DNA of 64,000 bases from CAKRJP01 sp963634745 (GTDB lineage: Bacteria; Bacillota; Clostridia; Lachnospirales; Lachnospiraceae): contig CAVHCX010000004.1 of the NCBI GenBank assembly GCA_963634745.1, positions 66,050-130,049 of the forward strand, read 5' to 3'. Positions within the stretch are counted from its first letter, which is position 1; the number at the start of each line of letters is the position of its first letter. Below are positions 1 through 8,009 of the stretch, in pieces. The notes beneath the pieces are model-generated. The model saw only the letters and a program-made list of their open reading frames with translations. It did not search any database and had not been told where the DNA came from. Position numbers and translations under genes: made by a program.

Positions 1-113
1 TCAACGACGTCATCAACATACGACGGCAGCTGCGAGGCCGGGACTTTCCCATTGACAAGATCCGCCTTTGACCCCGCCATGCCTCTCGCAATTAAATCAA
101 TCCCGGAAGCCAT
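1..113 (-). CDS. Tail-fibre-like protein, N-terminal fragment (runs off the left edge)
   Basis: A reading frame starts at the ATG at 113 and stays open to the window edge, giving about 37 residues. It ends with a stretch reading KVPASQLPSYVDDVVE. That kind of segment (a valid or asserted value, then PxxxLPSYVDDV) is common at the start of phage tail-fibre or collar proteins that go on into collagen-like or repeat domains. The start lies two bases after the stop of the upstream gene, so the two are probably translated together. Only the first residues are visible, so the fibre assignment rests on this short motif and on its place in a virion-gene arm. Confidence 0.5.
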   Translation of the reverse strand, partial: MASGIDLIARGMAGSKADLVNGKVPASQLPSYVDDVV

Positions 114-115
114 AA

Positions 116-496
116 TTATACCCCTGCCACACCAACAATGGTGGCTGCCCCTGAAACAGAGTTAATGACTACTCTAACACGGCTCATCCCATCCACACCA
201 ACGGCATAAATCCCATTTGCCGTAATATTATCTATTGTCTTCATCCCATTTAAATCAATTAACGACAGTTTTGACCAGGAGCACTCCTCATCTGTTTTTA
301 CTGTCCCATCTGAATTTAAGCTATTAATACAACCTTCAACCGCGATATCCCCCGAGGTTATACCTGAGACCTCAACACTAACCGCGCTATACAAGTGATT
401 AAGAATCAAAGAGTCACTAACTCCTGTTTTTCTTACAGGATCTTTAACTGAATCAAAAAACGGGAAAATTTTTTTGTTTAAATTACTTCCTATCAT
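116..496 (-). CDS. Small putative virion protein, unknown function
   Basis: This 126-residue protein has no signal peptide or membrane segment. It is rich in Val, Ser, Gly and Asn, and its C-terminal half alternates hydrophobic and polar residues (for example GIYAVGVDGMSRVRVVI), as expected of a beta-sandwich. I do not recognise a named family. It sits directly before the fibre-like gene with a two-base gap, so a structural or fibre-associated role is the natural inference. A purine-rich ribosome binding site (AGGAGG) lies just upstream of the ATG at 496. Confidence 0.6.
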   Translation of the reverse strand: MIGSNLNKKIFPFFDSVKDPVRKTGVSDSLILNHLYSAVSVEVSGITSGDIAVEGCINSLNSDGTVKTDEECSWSKLSLIDLNGMKTIDNITANGIYAVGVDGMSRVRVVINSVSGAATIVGVAGV

Positions 497-539
497 ACCA
501 ATAACCTCCTAAATAAAACATGCTAAAATAAAATTTAAA

Positions 540-582
540 GGGTTATGCAAGAATCGAACTTGCTCTTATTCCTAAATAACCC
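540..582 (-). ncRNA. tRNA-like minihelix (acceptor stem plus T-arm only)
   Basis: On the minus strand, a 7-bp stem GGGTTAT/ATAACCC (582-576 with 546-540) encloses a 5-bp stem GCAAG/CTTGC capped by TTCGATT, a perfect T-loop. The D-arm and anticodon arm are replaced by 12 bases (575-564). Everything an acceptor/T-arm minihelix needs is present, and no anticodon is possible. There is no encoded CCA. It could be a relic of a tRNA, a transcript-processing site for RNase P or RNase Z, or an attachment site. Confidence 0.55.
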
Positions 583-587
583 ACAAA

Positions 588-607
588 AGGACGGGATACC
601 CCGCCCC
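588..607 (-). terminator. Rho-independent terminator after nrdG
   Basis: On the minus strand, GGGCGGG-GTAT-CCCGTCC forms a 7-bp stem with one G-U pair, followed by TTTT. It lies 16 bases past the nrdG stop codon and would end the nrdD-nrdG transcript. Confidence 0.6.
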
Positions 608-622
608 TGTTAAACAATTTTT

Positions 623-1168
623 TTAAAAATTATTATTGGGTATCCCCGCCAAAGAGACAGGCCTACCCTCTCTAAGAGATCTTTTTATATCAATAACCCG
701 TTGATTTTTAGACCCTCTCCACCGATTTGCGTCGGTAATATCTCTTTGAGAAAGAAGGAAGGGGCCATCGATCAAAACGTCAATTGCCGCGAGCAATCTA
801 TCCGTATACTCAAAATGTTGCTTTCCACCCTCTTTAAGATCCTCGTATAAATATCCCGTATAACACCAAATCGTTTTATTTGGGAACACCGCTTTTACTT
901 TCTCAGCAAGATTACAGAGGTCTTCCTGGCTCTCTTTTTCCATAGGCTCCCCTCCGCAAAGCGTTAGTCCAGAAATATAATCTTTATCGAGATATTGAAG
1001 AATAATGTCTAATGTTTTTTGTGGATCGAAATAACTACCAGCCTTAAAATTCCAAGCGCTCTTATTATGACACCCCTGACAGTGGTTCCGGCAGCCACTG
1101 ACATAAAGGCTAACGCGAACTCCCTGCCCATCACTTATGGCACAAGGATAAATATTCATATAGTTCAT
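623..1168 (-). CDS. nrdG: Anaerobic ribonucleotide reductase activating enzyme NrdG
   Basis: NrdG is the radical-SAM activase that installs the glycyl radical on NrdD. Near the N-terminus the protein (181 residues from the ATG at 1168) shows the cysteine triad as CRNHCQGCHN, that is CxxxCxxC, which binds the 4Fe-4S cluster. It is followed by a TLCGGEPM segment matching the SAM-binding GGE motif. A weak ribosome site (AAAGGTG) lies 7 bases before the ATG. A GTG at 1177 is possible but has no spacing for that site. It follows nrdD, and the pair share a promoter at 3815-3843. Length and motifs are typical of the family. Confidence 0.93.
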   Translation of the reverse strand: MNYMNIYPCAISDGQGVRVSLYVSGCRNHCQGCHNKSAWNFKAGSYFDPQKTLDIILQYLDKDYISGLTLCGGEPMEKESQEDLCNLAEKVKAVFPNKTIWCYTGYLYEDLKEGGKQHFEYTDRLLAAIDVLIDGPFLLSQRDITDANRWRGSKNQRVIDIKRSLREGRPVSLAGIPNNNF

Positions 1169-1188
1169 ATCAAACACCTTTCTACTTT

Positions 1189-2139
1189 CTATTTTACGTG
1201 TTGAACGCGATCTTTTACTTCTGCCGCCTTCCCGGCATTAAACGCAGTTTTATAGTTCCCCGTAAGATATCCGGTGACCCTTCTTAACTGCTGAATATTT
1301 TTACCTCCACAAGCGGGACAACAGTCATTAAATTCTCCCGTGTAGCCACAATCAAGACAGGTGTCATTAGGGACATTGACTGCAAAATACGGAATATCAT
1401 GATCCATAGCGTAGTTGACAATTGTCTCTAATGCTTCCAGGTTGCCAATTGTAGAAGATGGTAACTCAACATAGGTGATACACCCTGCATTACTGTACCC
1501 AGTTAATTGTGATTCGACGTCAATCTTTTCAAACACGGTAACAGGCTCCCAAACCGGGACATGGATACTGTTGGTAAAATATTTACGGTCCGAAACATTT
1601 GGAATTACGCCATAAGCGTTTTTGAATTTGCTCATAGCAGTATAACACAAATTTTCAGCCGGCGTGTAATAAACGCCAAAATTAAGATGGTACTCTCTCT
1701 TAAATTCATCGCACCTGTCTTTAAATAGTTGCTCTATTCTTTTAGCCAAAGCCATCCCATCTGGTCTTGTTTGATTGCAGCCAATAAGAATCTGCAAAGT
1801 TTCAGCAAGACCCAACTGGCCAAGGGCCAATGTCCCGTGTTTCAAAGCTGACCGGATACCCTCTTCCGGTTTATATCCCAGCATTGTCCCATTCTCATAC
1901 ATAAATTTTGCAGAATCCGGCGATTGAGAACAAATATATTCAAAACGCTCAATAAGCATACTTTTCGCTTCATGGATTTTCTTATCTAATAAAGCCATAA
2001 ATTTTTCGACGTCTCTATCTGCTTCCATGGCCAAAGTTGGCATAATAATGGTCACAGGGCAAATATTGCCACGACCATCTTTTGTTTGTGGATTAACACC
2101 AGGGTCAGCGTTAATATCATATCCATTGGCAGTTCTACA
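1189..2139 (-). CDS. nrdD: Class III ribonucleotide reductase NrdD, exon 2
   Basis: This is the C-terminal part of the anaerobic ribonucleotide reductase, which makes deoxynucleotides without oxygen. The exon opens with CRTANGYD. In the family this Cys corresponds to the thiyl-radical cysteine of the finger loop (Cys290 of T4 NrdD). Near the end, CLDCG and CCPACG form the four-cysteine zinc site. The terminus RVTGYL...FNAGKAAEVKDRVQH carries the glycyl-radical glycine. Spliced to exon 1 (2542-3768), the protein is 725 residues, a normal family length. The ATG at 2142 spans the splice site (A and T in the intron) and is probably not a real start. Confidence 0.93.
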   Translation of the reverse strand, partial: CRTANGYDINADPGVNPQTKDGRGNICPVTIIMPTLAMEADRDVEKFMALLDKKIHEAKSMLIERFEYICSQSPDSAKFMYENGTMLGYKPEEGIRSALKHGTLALGQLGLAETLQILIGCNQTRPDGMALAKRIEQLFKDRCDEFKREYHLNFGVYYTPAENLCYTAMSKFKNAYGVIPNVSDRKYFTNSIHVPVWEPVTVFEKIDVESQLTGYSNAGCITYVELPSSTIGNLEALETIVNYAMDHDIPYFAVNVPNDTCLDCGYTGEFNDCCPACGGKNIQQLRRVTGYLTGNYKTAFNAGKAAEVKDRVQHVK

Positions 2140-2541
2140 CATTATCTCTTATATTACTATAAGAACTGACTATATCTTCTATCATTGATACGATAGTCTT
2201 TTATTTCGGTTGAAGACGCTTCGTTTCCTATAGCGTCGCAGGCGCTTATCTCCTGCCCTACTCCCATACATTCATCAGGGATAGTCGATACACATTTACT
2301 TAACAACTTGAATAATATAATTATTTACACAAATCTCGTCGCAATCACGCCGACAAAATCTATTAAACAATATCTTGATGGAAGACCATATATGACCTCC
2401 TTTGTTTTTATATTCGATTCAAGTTTTAAGATTTAGCACGGATCTCATCCTTGCACCAACAAGGACCTAACCGTTAGCCCATTTTCATGGACACCCCCGA
2501 GCGGGGTTAAAAAGATTTTAGATGAGCTGTAGTTTGCACTT
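2140..2541 (-). ncRNA. Group I intron in nrdD (402 nt, no ORF)
   Basis: The upstream exon ends with GGT and the intron ends with G (GATAATG), obeying the group I rule of a U before the 5' site and a terminal G. The joined exons restore MG|CRT in frame. Near the 3' end on the minus strand, GACTAT (2198-2193) pairs with ATAGTC (2173-2168) as P7, with a small P8 hairpin (TATC-AAT-GATA) between them. The downstream strand sits in AGATATAGTC, a hallmark of phage group I introns. No endonuclease gene is inside. Confidence 0.85.
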
Positions 2542-3768
2542 ACCCATCGTACTAAAATACGTCTTAGGATCATTTTTATCATACCCAGCATTATTAGACC
2601 AATCAACATTGGCATAATTAGGATACAGTCTTTTTGCAGTTGACTTTAACGCCAATTGATACATATCATAATTAGGAGTGCCCGGCTTATCATTTACCCC
2701 CTTCATATACTGAAAGATCCCACAAGGGAAAATAGCCGTGCGATGAAGCTTCCCGACCCCGTCAATACTCCCCTCGAGCAAGGCTTTCACAACCATTCTG
2801 CCTTCTGGCAAAGTACAGGTGCCGTAATTTATAGAGGTAAAGGGGAGTTGGTTCCCAGATCTGCTTTGCAATGTATTAAGATTGTGGTACATTCCCTCAA
2901 CCGCCTGCTTTAATTCACGAACGGTTAAATTTGTTGCATAATTATACACTTTCTCACTTTTATAAACAGATCTATCTGTAATAGACGTATCTTCCAAAAT
3001 TTCAGACACCAACTCCTCGCCAGTAAGATAAGGATAACCTTCAATGTAATGTTTTCTAAAACTTCTTCTTACATATGGGACCATCGTCCAGTCTAAATGC
3101 GTCGCACTTACACCACCAAATTGCTGCAAACTTTGTAATTGGAAAATGACAGCAACAAGTTGGAAAGCCGTGCTAATACAGGAGGCGGGGCGAATATCAG
3201 TCTGCCTCGTATTAAACCCCTCCTGTAAAAGTTTGTCAAAAGGAATAGATAAACAATTGTGCATACCAACCACATACGAATCAAGATCATGAATATATAT
3301 CTCATTGTTTTCATGATTTTCTCTCGCCATTTTAGAAACACAATTGTTTAAAGCGAGCCACTTCATCAATTCATTTGAGGCCTCCCCTTTTCTTCCCCCA
3401 AAAGAAAGCTCGTCAACATTAGCATTTTGATTTACGACATTAGACGCCTTAATCTTCTCTCCGATTTCCTTTAAAAGTTTGGTTTTGACCTGTCTGTTGC
3501 GGGTTCTTTGCTCCCTGTACAACAAATATGTTTTCCCCGTTTTCCTAAATCCATGATCAAACAAAACATCAACGACAAAGTCCTGAATTTCTTCGACACC
3601 AACGGAACTTTTTTCTTCCTCCTCACACTTAGATACGACTGCGTTTACAAGAGAGTCAAGATCTTCGGAGTCTATTTCTTTTGTCCTTTCGTTCGCTCTC
3701 CATATTGCAGACTTGATTTTGTTCCAATCAAACAAAGCTTCCGTACCATCTCTTTTAATAACTTTCAT
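2542..3768 (-). CDS. nrdD: Class III ribonucleotide reductase NrdD, exon 1
   Basis: These 409 residues begin with an ATP-cone regulatory domain (MKVIKRDGTEALFDWNKI, about residues 1-90), which senses ATP/dATP. The catalytic barrel follows, with typical segments such as NNEIYIHDLD and LPFTSINYGT. The open frame continues a few codons into the intron (KCKLQLI) before stopping. The true coding sequence stops at the GGT codon at 2544-2542 and continues at 2139. The intron therefore interrupts the gene right before the catalytic cysteine codon. Expression should come from the consensus promoter at 3815-3843. Confidence 0.93.
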
Positions 3769-3814
3769 TATACCTCCACCAGCCTGTTATCAGTTATCTG
3801 GTTTTATAATAGAT

Positions 3815-3843
3815 ATTATACACAAAAATTCCCCAAATGTCAA
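3815..3843 (-). promoter_or_regulatory. Sigma70 promoter for nrdD-nrdG
   Basis: On the minus strand TTGACA (3843-3838) and TATAAT (3820-3815) are both perfect and separated by 17 bases. It lies between the stop of the upstream gene (3861) and the nrdD start. Confidence 0.85.
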
Positions 3844-3860
3844 CCGCATTTTCTCTGGGG

Positions 3861-4547
3861 CTATATTTCGGGATCTTCGCTTTTCTCAAGAAGCTGTATT
3901 GCCTTTCGAGTTTTCTCTCGCTCTTGTGACAGCGCCTCATTAACATTCTGGACAGCCATTTTTTGCATTTCCTGTAAAACCGACTTTGATGTTTCATCCT
4001 CTGTGTTTACCGTATTCATCAAACTCTTTAAAGTTTCTTGATCCATTGTCGTCTTTAAATCGTTCATAGTGGCAACCCACTTGTCATACGATTCAGAATC
4101 AAACAGAGCCGCTGTTTGAATAATGCGATAAAAATTATCAAAACCAACCGCGCGATCAACCATGGAGACAAAAACGTTATAATCTTTCCCGCAACGCTTT
4201 AATGCCGCCTCGACAAACCCAAACGTGTGTAATAAATCATAAGAGTGATACATTAAATTAACAAGATTGACATCAACATTTAAATTCGTGCAATAAGAAA
4301 GCAGACCTATGCCAACCTTCCCCATTTCAATGAAAGCCGACGCCCCAGGAGCATCAAAGTCCTTGCTAAGGGATGTCATTATTCTCATGACCAATATTTC
4401 TTTTTCTTTCAAGGGAATATACTCTCTAAAATTCAACTTTTCGACAAAGCCGCCAATCTCTTTTAATTTGTCTTTATTCGGCGCTTTTTCAAAATCAATA
4501 CAAGCCGAAAGGTAATCACTGATTTTTAATTTATTATTTTCTTCCAT
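3861..4547 (-). CDS. Conserved-looking phage protein of unknown function
   Basis: This 228-residue protein is mostly alpha-helical by composition. Its C-terminus (about residues 165-228) is strongly charged and probably a coiled coil (SVLQEMQKMAVQNVNEALSQ followed by EREKTRK). I do not recognise a family and see no catalytic motif, membrane segment or zinc site. It lies between the recombinase gene and nrdD on the minus strand, with an AAGGAG-type site before the ATG. Its helical character and neighbours would fit an accessory virion or replication-associated protein, but neither is shown. Confidence 0.6.
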   Translation of the reverse strand: MEENNKLKISDYLSACIDFEKAPNKDKLKEIGGFVEKLNFREYIPLKEKEILVMRIMTSLSKDFDAPGASAFIEMGKVGIGLLSYCTNLNVDVNLVNLMYHSYDLLHTFGFVEAALKRCGKDYNVFVSMVDRAVGFDNFYRIIQTAALFDSESYDKWVATMNDLKTTMDQETLKSLMNTVNTEDETSKSVLQEMQKMAVQNVNEALSQEREKTRKAIQLLEKSEDPEI

Positions 4548-4590
4548 AGTAACAATCTCCTTTTACTTCTTACGCGTCTCTTTGTCACGC

Positions 4591-5598
4591 CTAATCCTGT
4601 CCGTCTAAAAATTTATTAAAAAATTTTTCCATACGTTCCGTCTTATCTGTGTCGTCATAAATCCCAACCATAGCCGACCCAGTAGATTCGCTCCACCCAA
4701 TGATCTGGACAACAACATCATCAGGCAACTCCATCTTTTTAAGATATGTGCAAAAAAAATGTCTACTTGAGTGACTATAGTAATCTATGCCAAAATCTTT
4801 TGAGATCTTGGCCGCAATACAGTTTGCGGTAGAAATCGTGGCGGGGACGTACTCTCCGCCTTTTTTGGTGACAAAGAGAGTCGGAGTCGAAATGCTCAGC
4901 CTTTTACGCTCTTCCATCCAACGGTCAAAGAAAGGCTTAAACAGCTCTTTGATTACGTACTTCTTGATCAACTTTCCCTGTTTCCCCCTCCCCTTGGATC
5001 TGACTTCGGGGGTGCAATACATATACCCCCCAAAAACCTCCCTCTCGGGGACAAAGAATTCGGGTTTCATCTGCAGGAGCTCTGCCTTTCTGCTACCCGA
5101 AGCACAAGCCAACGCCAAATAACAAGCCTCTTGATAATTTCCGGCTTTAGTTAACCCATCAAGAATTTTGGCAATCTCTTCATCTGAAATGACAGTTTTT
5201 TTCCTAACCGTCGAAATATGAATAGGTTCCAGCCCTCTCAATTGATTACGGAAATCGGGATAAACATCCTCGTATAATAACTCTATCTCAGATGACAGGC
5301 TGCTCAAAGCAGATTTCAGGGAGGCTATTCTATTAGAGCTCATCCCCAGATCTCGGCACCAACCAAAATAATACACAAAATCTCTCTTTTTTAAATTAAT
5401 AAAAAACATGTCCTCGTTTTCTTTGTAATTCCAACAAAAGAAAACTTTTAACCATTCCTCGTACTGCTTTATTGTTTGGGGAGACTTGTCATTTGACTTA
5501 CAATATTTAATAAAGTCGCGGACAAGCTTTTTATTCTGATCTGAGACAAGTCCCCAGTCTTGTGTCAGATTATCATTGTAAACTGTAGACCTTCCCAT
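4591..5598 (-). CDS. Tyrosine recombinase / integrase
   Basis: This 335-residue protein has the two-domain layout of phage integrases and Xer proteins. An N-terminal SAM-like DNA-binding domain (about residues 20-110) includes KSPQTIKQYEEWLK. The catalytic domain shows Arg in ASGSRKAELLQM, the HxxR pair in HSSRHFFCTYL, a Trp in place of the second His in IIGWSE, and the nucleophile Tyr in VGIYDDTDK. His-to-Trp is a tolerated variant of the family. It could integrate the genome or resolve dimers. No repressor or obvious attachment core is visible nearby, so lysogeny is not proven. Confidence 0.88.
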   Translation of the reverse strand: MGRSTVYNDNLTQDWGLVSDQNKKLVRDFIKYCKSNDKSPQTIKQYEEWLKVFFCWNYKENEDMFFINLKKRDFVYYFGWCRDLGMSSNRIASLKSALSSLSSEIELLYEDVYPDFRNQLRGLEPIHISTVRKKTVISDEEIAKILDGLTKAGNYQEACYLALACASGSRKAELLQMKPEFFVPEREVFGGYMYCTPEVRSKGRGKQGKLIKKYVIKELFKPFFDRWMEERKRLSISTPTLFVTKKGGEYVPATISTANCIAAKISKDFGIDYYSHSSRHFFCTYLKKMELPDDVVVQIIGWSESTGSAMVGIYDDTDKTERMEKFFNKFLDGQD

Positions 5599-5621
5599 AT
5601 TTTTTCTCCTTTTTACTGTCT

Positions 5622-6302
5622 TTACTCCAGCTCAGACACTTCCAGATTTTCTAGTCTGTCTATTTCTTGGTTATGTTTTTCAACCGCGGATTTTATTTTC
5701 AAACCTTTCTTATGTTTTTTTTCTTCTTTAATCATTCCCTGCAAGTCTTTATTCCATTTTGATTCAACTAGGGTCTGAGCCAAAAACACAGCGTCCGATT
5801 CATCGAGAACCTCTATGTCTAAATCATACTGATCACACACATAATCTTTTATGTCTGTTTTTTGGACTTTGTAATTTCCGTCTTTCCCCATAATCTTTTT
5901 TAGGTAAGAGTGAGCCGAAATAGGATAAACACCAATATAATCATACACAGGGATGTTGTGCTCGTACATATAATAATCCAAAATTGCATGACTTCTTGCG
6001 AGAGCCAGAAAAGTTTGTATGGTCGAATTTCCTCCATGGACCTGACACGGCATTGCCTCCTTCGAGACAAAAACAGCCGTCAAGTCAATTTCTTTCTCTA
6101 ATTCACCAAATAAAAGGCCGATTTTATTATAAAGCTCCGCGGCAGGCAATTCAACCTTCTCCTTGTCAACTTCTATTTTGTAAACGCCATAAGGGCGTTT
6201 TTTTTTAATGTCCCAAACACACACGCCGGAAACACGGCTTGCTAAATCAAACATGATCAAATAATCAAAATCTGATATTTTCTTTTTCCCTTTTATTTCC
6301 AT
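5622..6302 (-). CDS. RuvC-like Holliday junction resolvase
   Basis: This 226-residue RNase H-fold nuclease should cut four-way junctions or branched DNA before packaging. The acidic residues expected of the fold are visible in order: Asp in MFDLASRVSG near residue 19, Glu in VSKEAMP near residue 84, and the late Asp pair in LDESDAVFLAQ near residues 168-171. The segment between resembles phage RuvC homologues (STIQTFLALARSHAILDYY). The C-terminal 50 residues are a charged, probably helical tail. It sits just downstream of a terminator and directly upstream of the recombinase gene, a DNA-processing pair. Confidence 0.8.
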   Translation of the reverse strand: MEIKGKKKISDFDYLIMFDLASRVSGVCVWDIKKKRPYGVYKIEVDKEKVELPAAELYNKIGLLFGELEKEIDLTAVFVSKEAMPCQVHGGNSTIQTFLALARSHAILDYYMYEHNIPVYDYIGVYPISAHSYLKKIMGKDGNYKVQKTDIKDYVCDQYDLDIEVLDESDAVFLAQTLVESKWNKDLQGMIKEEKKHKKGLKIKSAVEKHNQEIDRLENLEVSELE

Positions 6303-6359
6303 AACACCTCTTCCTCTGAATTAGAATAGACGTCTCCGACAAAACTTCAAAGATGAAAA

Positions 6360-6392
6360 TGCGGCACCTGGCATTAAGAGCCAGATGCCGCA
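6360..6392 (-). terminator. Rho-independent terminator
   Basis: A 13-bp inverted repeat (TGCGGCA.CTGGC and its complement, one G-U pair) has a 7-base loop and is followed on the minus strand by TTTTC. It separates the structural genes from the RuvC-recombinase-nrd group. Confidence 0.75.
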
Positions 6393-6469
6393 TATAAACG
6401 AGCAAAGGTATTTCGTAAAATTCCTCCACCCTATTTACAATCGGATACTTAATCCCCTTTTACCTCTCT

Positions 6470-6862
6470 TTAAAGATGCAGAACATCTTCTATTACGTAA
6501 GCACTGCTCGAGCCAGGCGTCACTGTCCCCGTCTGAGAAGAAGATATTGCCTGAACAGACGTGCTTTCCGTCTCCTCTAGCGTTTCCCCCAAGACACAAC
6601 AAATAAAAGCGTTGCTTAGTTGATTGTTGATCTTATAAACATAAACATAGTCCCCAATTTTTGGACTAAACTTGGTCATGTTAGGAATATTCCTGATTGC
6701 AACCGCATCATCTGGCACAATTGAAAGATTATATCGATTGCTCCCCAATTTCTCGGTAATCTTGCAAAGAACGGTACTATCCTCTTTCTTGATTTCTTGA
6801 GACACCACATCCCGAAAAAGATCAACCATTTCGTTTACGGCTTTGTTATTGCTTGTTCCCAT
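6470..6862 (-). CDS. Putative baseplate or tail protein with OB-like domain
   Basis: This protein has 130 residues. The first ~30 are helical, and residues 40-95 look like a small beta-barrel: a run ending in SPKIGDYVYVYKINNQLSNAFI is the kind of segment seen in phage baseplate-spike and cell-wall-binding OB folds, where a value is asked to be defined at a stated position. The C-terminus is Ser/Thr rich and low in complexity. No catalytic residues are seen. It is the last gene before the terminator at 6360-6392, so it is part of the structural transcript. The fold is an inference. Confidence 0.55.
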   Translation of the reverse strand: MGTSNNKAVNEMVDLFRDVVSQEIKKEDSTVLCKITEKLGSNRYNLSIVPDDAVAIRNIPNMTKFSPKIGDYVYVYKINNQLSNAFICCVLGETLEETESTSVQAISSSQTGTVTPGSSSAYVIEDVLHL

Positions 6863-6913
6863 ATAGTACCTCTCTTACATCATTATAAAAATTTATAAAA
6901 ACGCAAAGACGCG

Positions 6914-7243
6914 TTATTCACCATCTTTTGAGTTCTCTTCTTCCAGAAGTTCCTTCTCCTCTTCAACAACCATATATTCACGTTTGGCAGGTTTTTTCCC
7001 TTTCTTTGCCTTTTTAGGGTACTCCTCTTCAACCGCCGAAAAATCTCCCTTAATAGTCACTTCAGGAACCCCTTCTGCCGGAACAGTGATAATATGAGGA
7101 GTCTCCTCAACTGCCACAACAGCGGCCGGAGCAGGATTTTTCTCTATTTCCTCTGCAACCTGTGCAATAGCTCTGGCCGCTTCACGCTTCGCGCGAATCC
7201 GCGCGTTTTTTTCCTGTAATTCTTTTAATGTCATCTTACTCAC
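6914..7243 (-). CDS. Small charged protein, unknown function
   Basis: This protein has 109 residues, with a Lys/Glu/Ala-rich composition. The first 35 residues are a likely amphipathic helix (LKELQEKNARIRAKREAARA). The middle is Pro/Val rich, and a Lys cluster (KKAKKGKKPAK) is followed by an acidic end (EEEKELLEEE). The start overlaps the end of the holin gene by 8 bases, so translation is coupled. I recognise no family. A holin-associated or virion-associated role is only suggested by position. Confidence 0.6.
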   Translation of the reverse strand: MSKMTLKELQEKNARIRAKREAARAIAQVAEEIEKNPAPAAVVAVEETPHIITVPAEGVPEVTIKGDFSAVEEEYPKKAKKGKKPAKREYMVVEEEKELLEEENSKDGE

Positions 7244-7655
7244 TCTCCTTCACTTCAATAACGGTATCAGAAGAATTTCCATTCTTCAGTGTATAAATTT
7301 GGGACTCAATCAAACTAATAATATACTCATCGACATCCCCAAAATTTTCTTTAAGATAATCAATCAGCTCTGTTGAACATTTTGATTTAATATTAATCAA
7401 ACAGTTATTGAGAGCCTCTTTTTGTGCATCCGCATCAAAAGATCCAGACTTCTTCAAGGACTCAACATAGGTCTGATATGTTTCCTTAACAGCGATAACA
7501 ACCAAATTTACAATGGCATTAAGATACCCGGCAGCTTTTTTGTCCTTAACCTTCGAATTGATCCACGAAGTAAATTTAACAACAGCAAAACTTGCCAATC
7601 CCGTAACGATAGTGCCCAAGGCACTCAAAATAATGTTCATAATTTCAGTTGACAT
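7236..7655 (-). CDS. Phage holin, LLH-like
   Basis: Holins form pores in the host inner membrane at lysis. This 139-residue protein has one N-terminal membrane segment (about residues 6-30, IILSALGTIVTGLASFAVVK), then a helical, charged cytoplasmic part with a second hydrophobic patch (AIVNLVVIAVKETYQTYVES). This arrangement and length match the LLH-type holins of Firmicutes phages. No endolysin is visible next to it in this window. Translation is coupled to the downstream gene by an 8-base overlap. Confidence 0.72.
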   Translation of the reverse strand: MSTEIMNIILSALGTIVTGLASFAVVKFTSWINSKVKDKKAAGYLNAIVNLVVIAVKETYQTYVESLKKSGSFDADAQKEALNNCLINIKSKCSTELIDYLKENFGDVDEYIISLIESQIYTLKNGNSSDTVIEVKESE

Positions 7656-7685
7656 AAAAATTCCCCCTTATCCGTTTTCTGCTCT

Positions 7686-7940
7686 TTAATTTTTATCTCC
7701 GATATTATTGGTATTAGAATTGTGAATATTCTTAGCTGTGACCATAATATCGCCGTAAAACACCGTAAAAGTATGCCCCCTTATTACACCCTCTTCGGTG
7801 TTAAAAATCTCACCATCGGTCTTCTCCCCAAAAATACAGGCTTGATCGCTCCTTTCTCCCCATTTCTTTAAACTTTCATCTAATGCTGGATTTTTAATCG
7901 ACGGACAACCAAAAACAAGTGTTATTTTAAGACCGCCCGA
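7686..7940 (-). CDS. Open frame of ~85 codons without a canonical start
   Basis: The frame is open from 7940 to the TAA at 7686 and reads like a real protein: LVFGCPSIKNPALDESLKKW, then GEIFNTEEGVIRGHTFTVFY. There is no ATG until 13 codons from the end of the conserved-looking part, no in-frame GTG or TTG early on, and no clear ribosome site. It may use a rare start, be reached by frameshifting from an upstream frame, or be a gene that lost its start. I see no family resemblance. Confidence 0.35.
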   Translation of the reverse strand, partial: SGGLKITLVFGCPSIKNPALDESLKKWGERSDQACIFGEKTDGEIFNTEEGVIRGHTFTVFYGDIMVTAKNIHNSNTNNIGDKN

Positions 7941-7973
7941 TTAATATCAAACGCTCTCAAAACAACACTTAAA

Positions 7974-7993
7974 GGGGCCGCAACTGCGGCCCC
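7974..7993 (-). terminator. GC-rich hairpin, possible terminator
   Basis: A perfect 8-bp stem GGGGCCGC/GCGGCCCC has a 4-base loop. On the minus strand it is followed by TTT AAG TG, a short U-rich tail, 17 bases past the stop of the Cys-rich gene. Confidence 0.5.
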
Positions 7994-8009
7994 AATAGTG
8001 CTGTCTTCC

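Noticed and set aside
2143..2517. A frameshift or deletion splitting nrdD into two genes
   Set aside because: The gap has group I core strands and correct splice-site bases, and its removal restores a full conserved protein.
4591..5598. Clear evidence of lysogeny from the recombinase gene
   Set aside because: No repressor, no attachment core and no divergent switch were seen beside it, so it may serve genome resolution instead.
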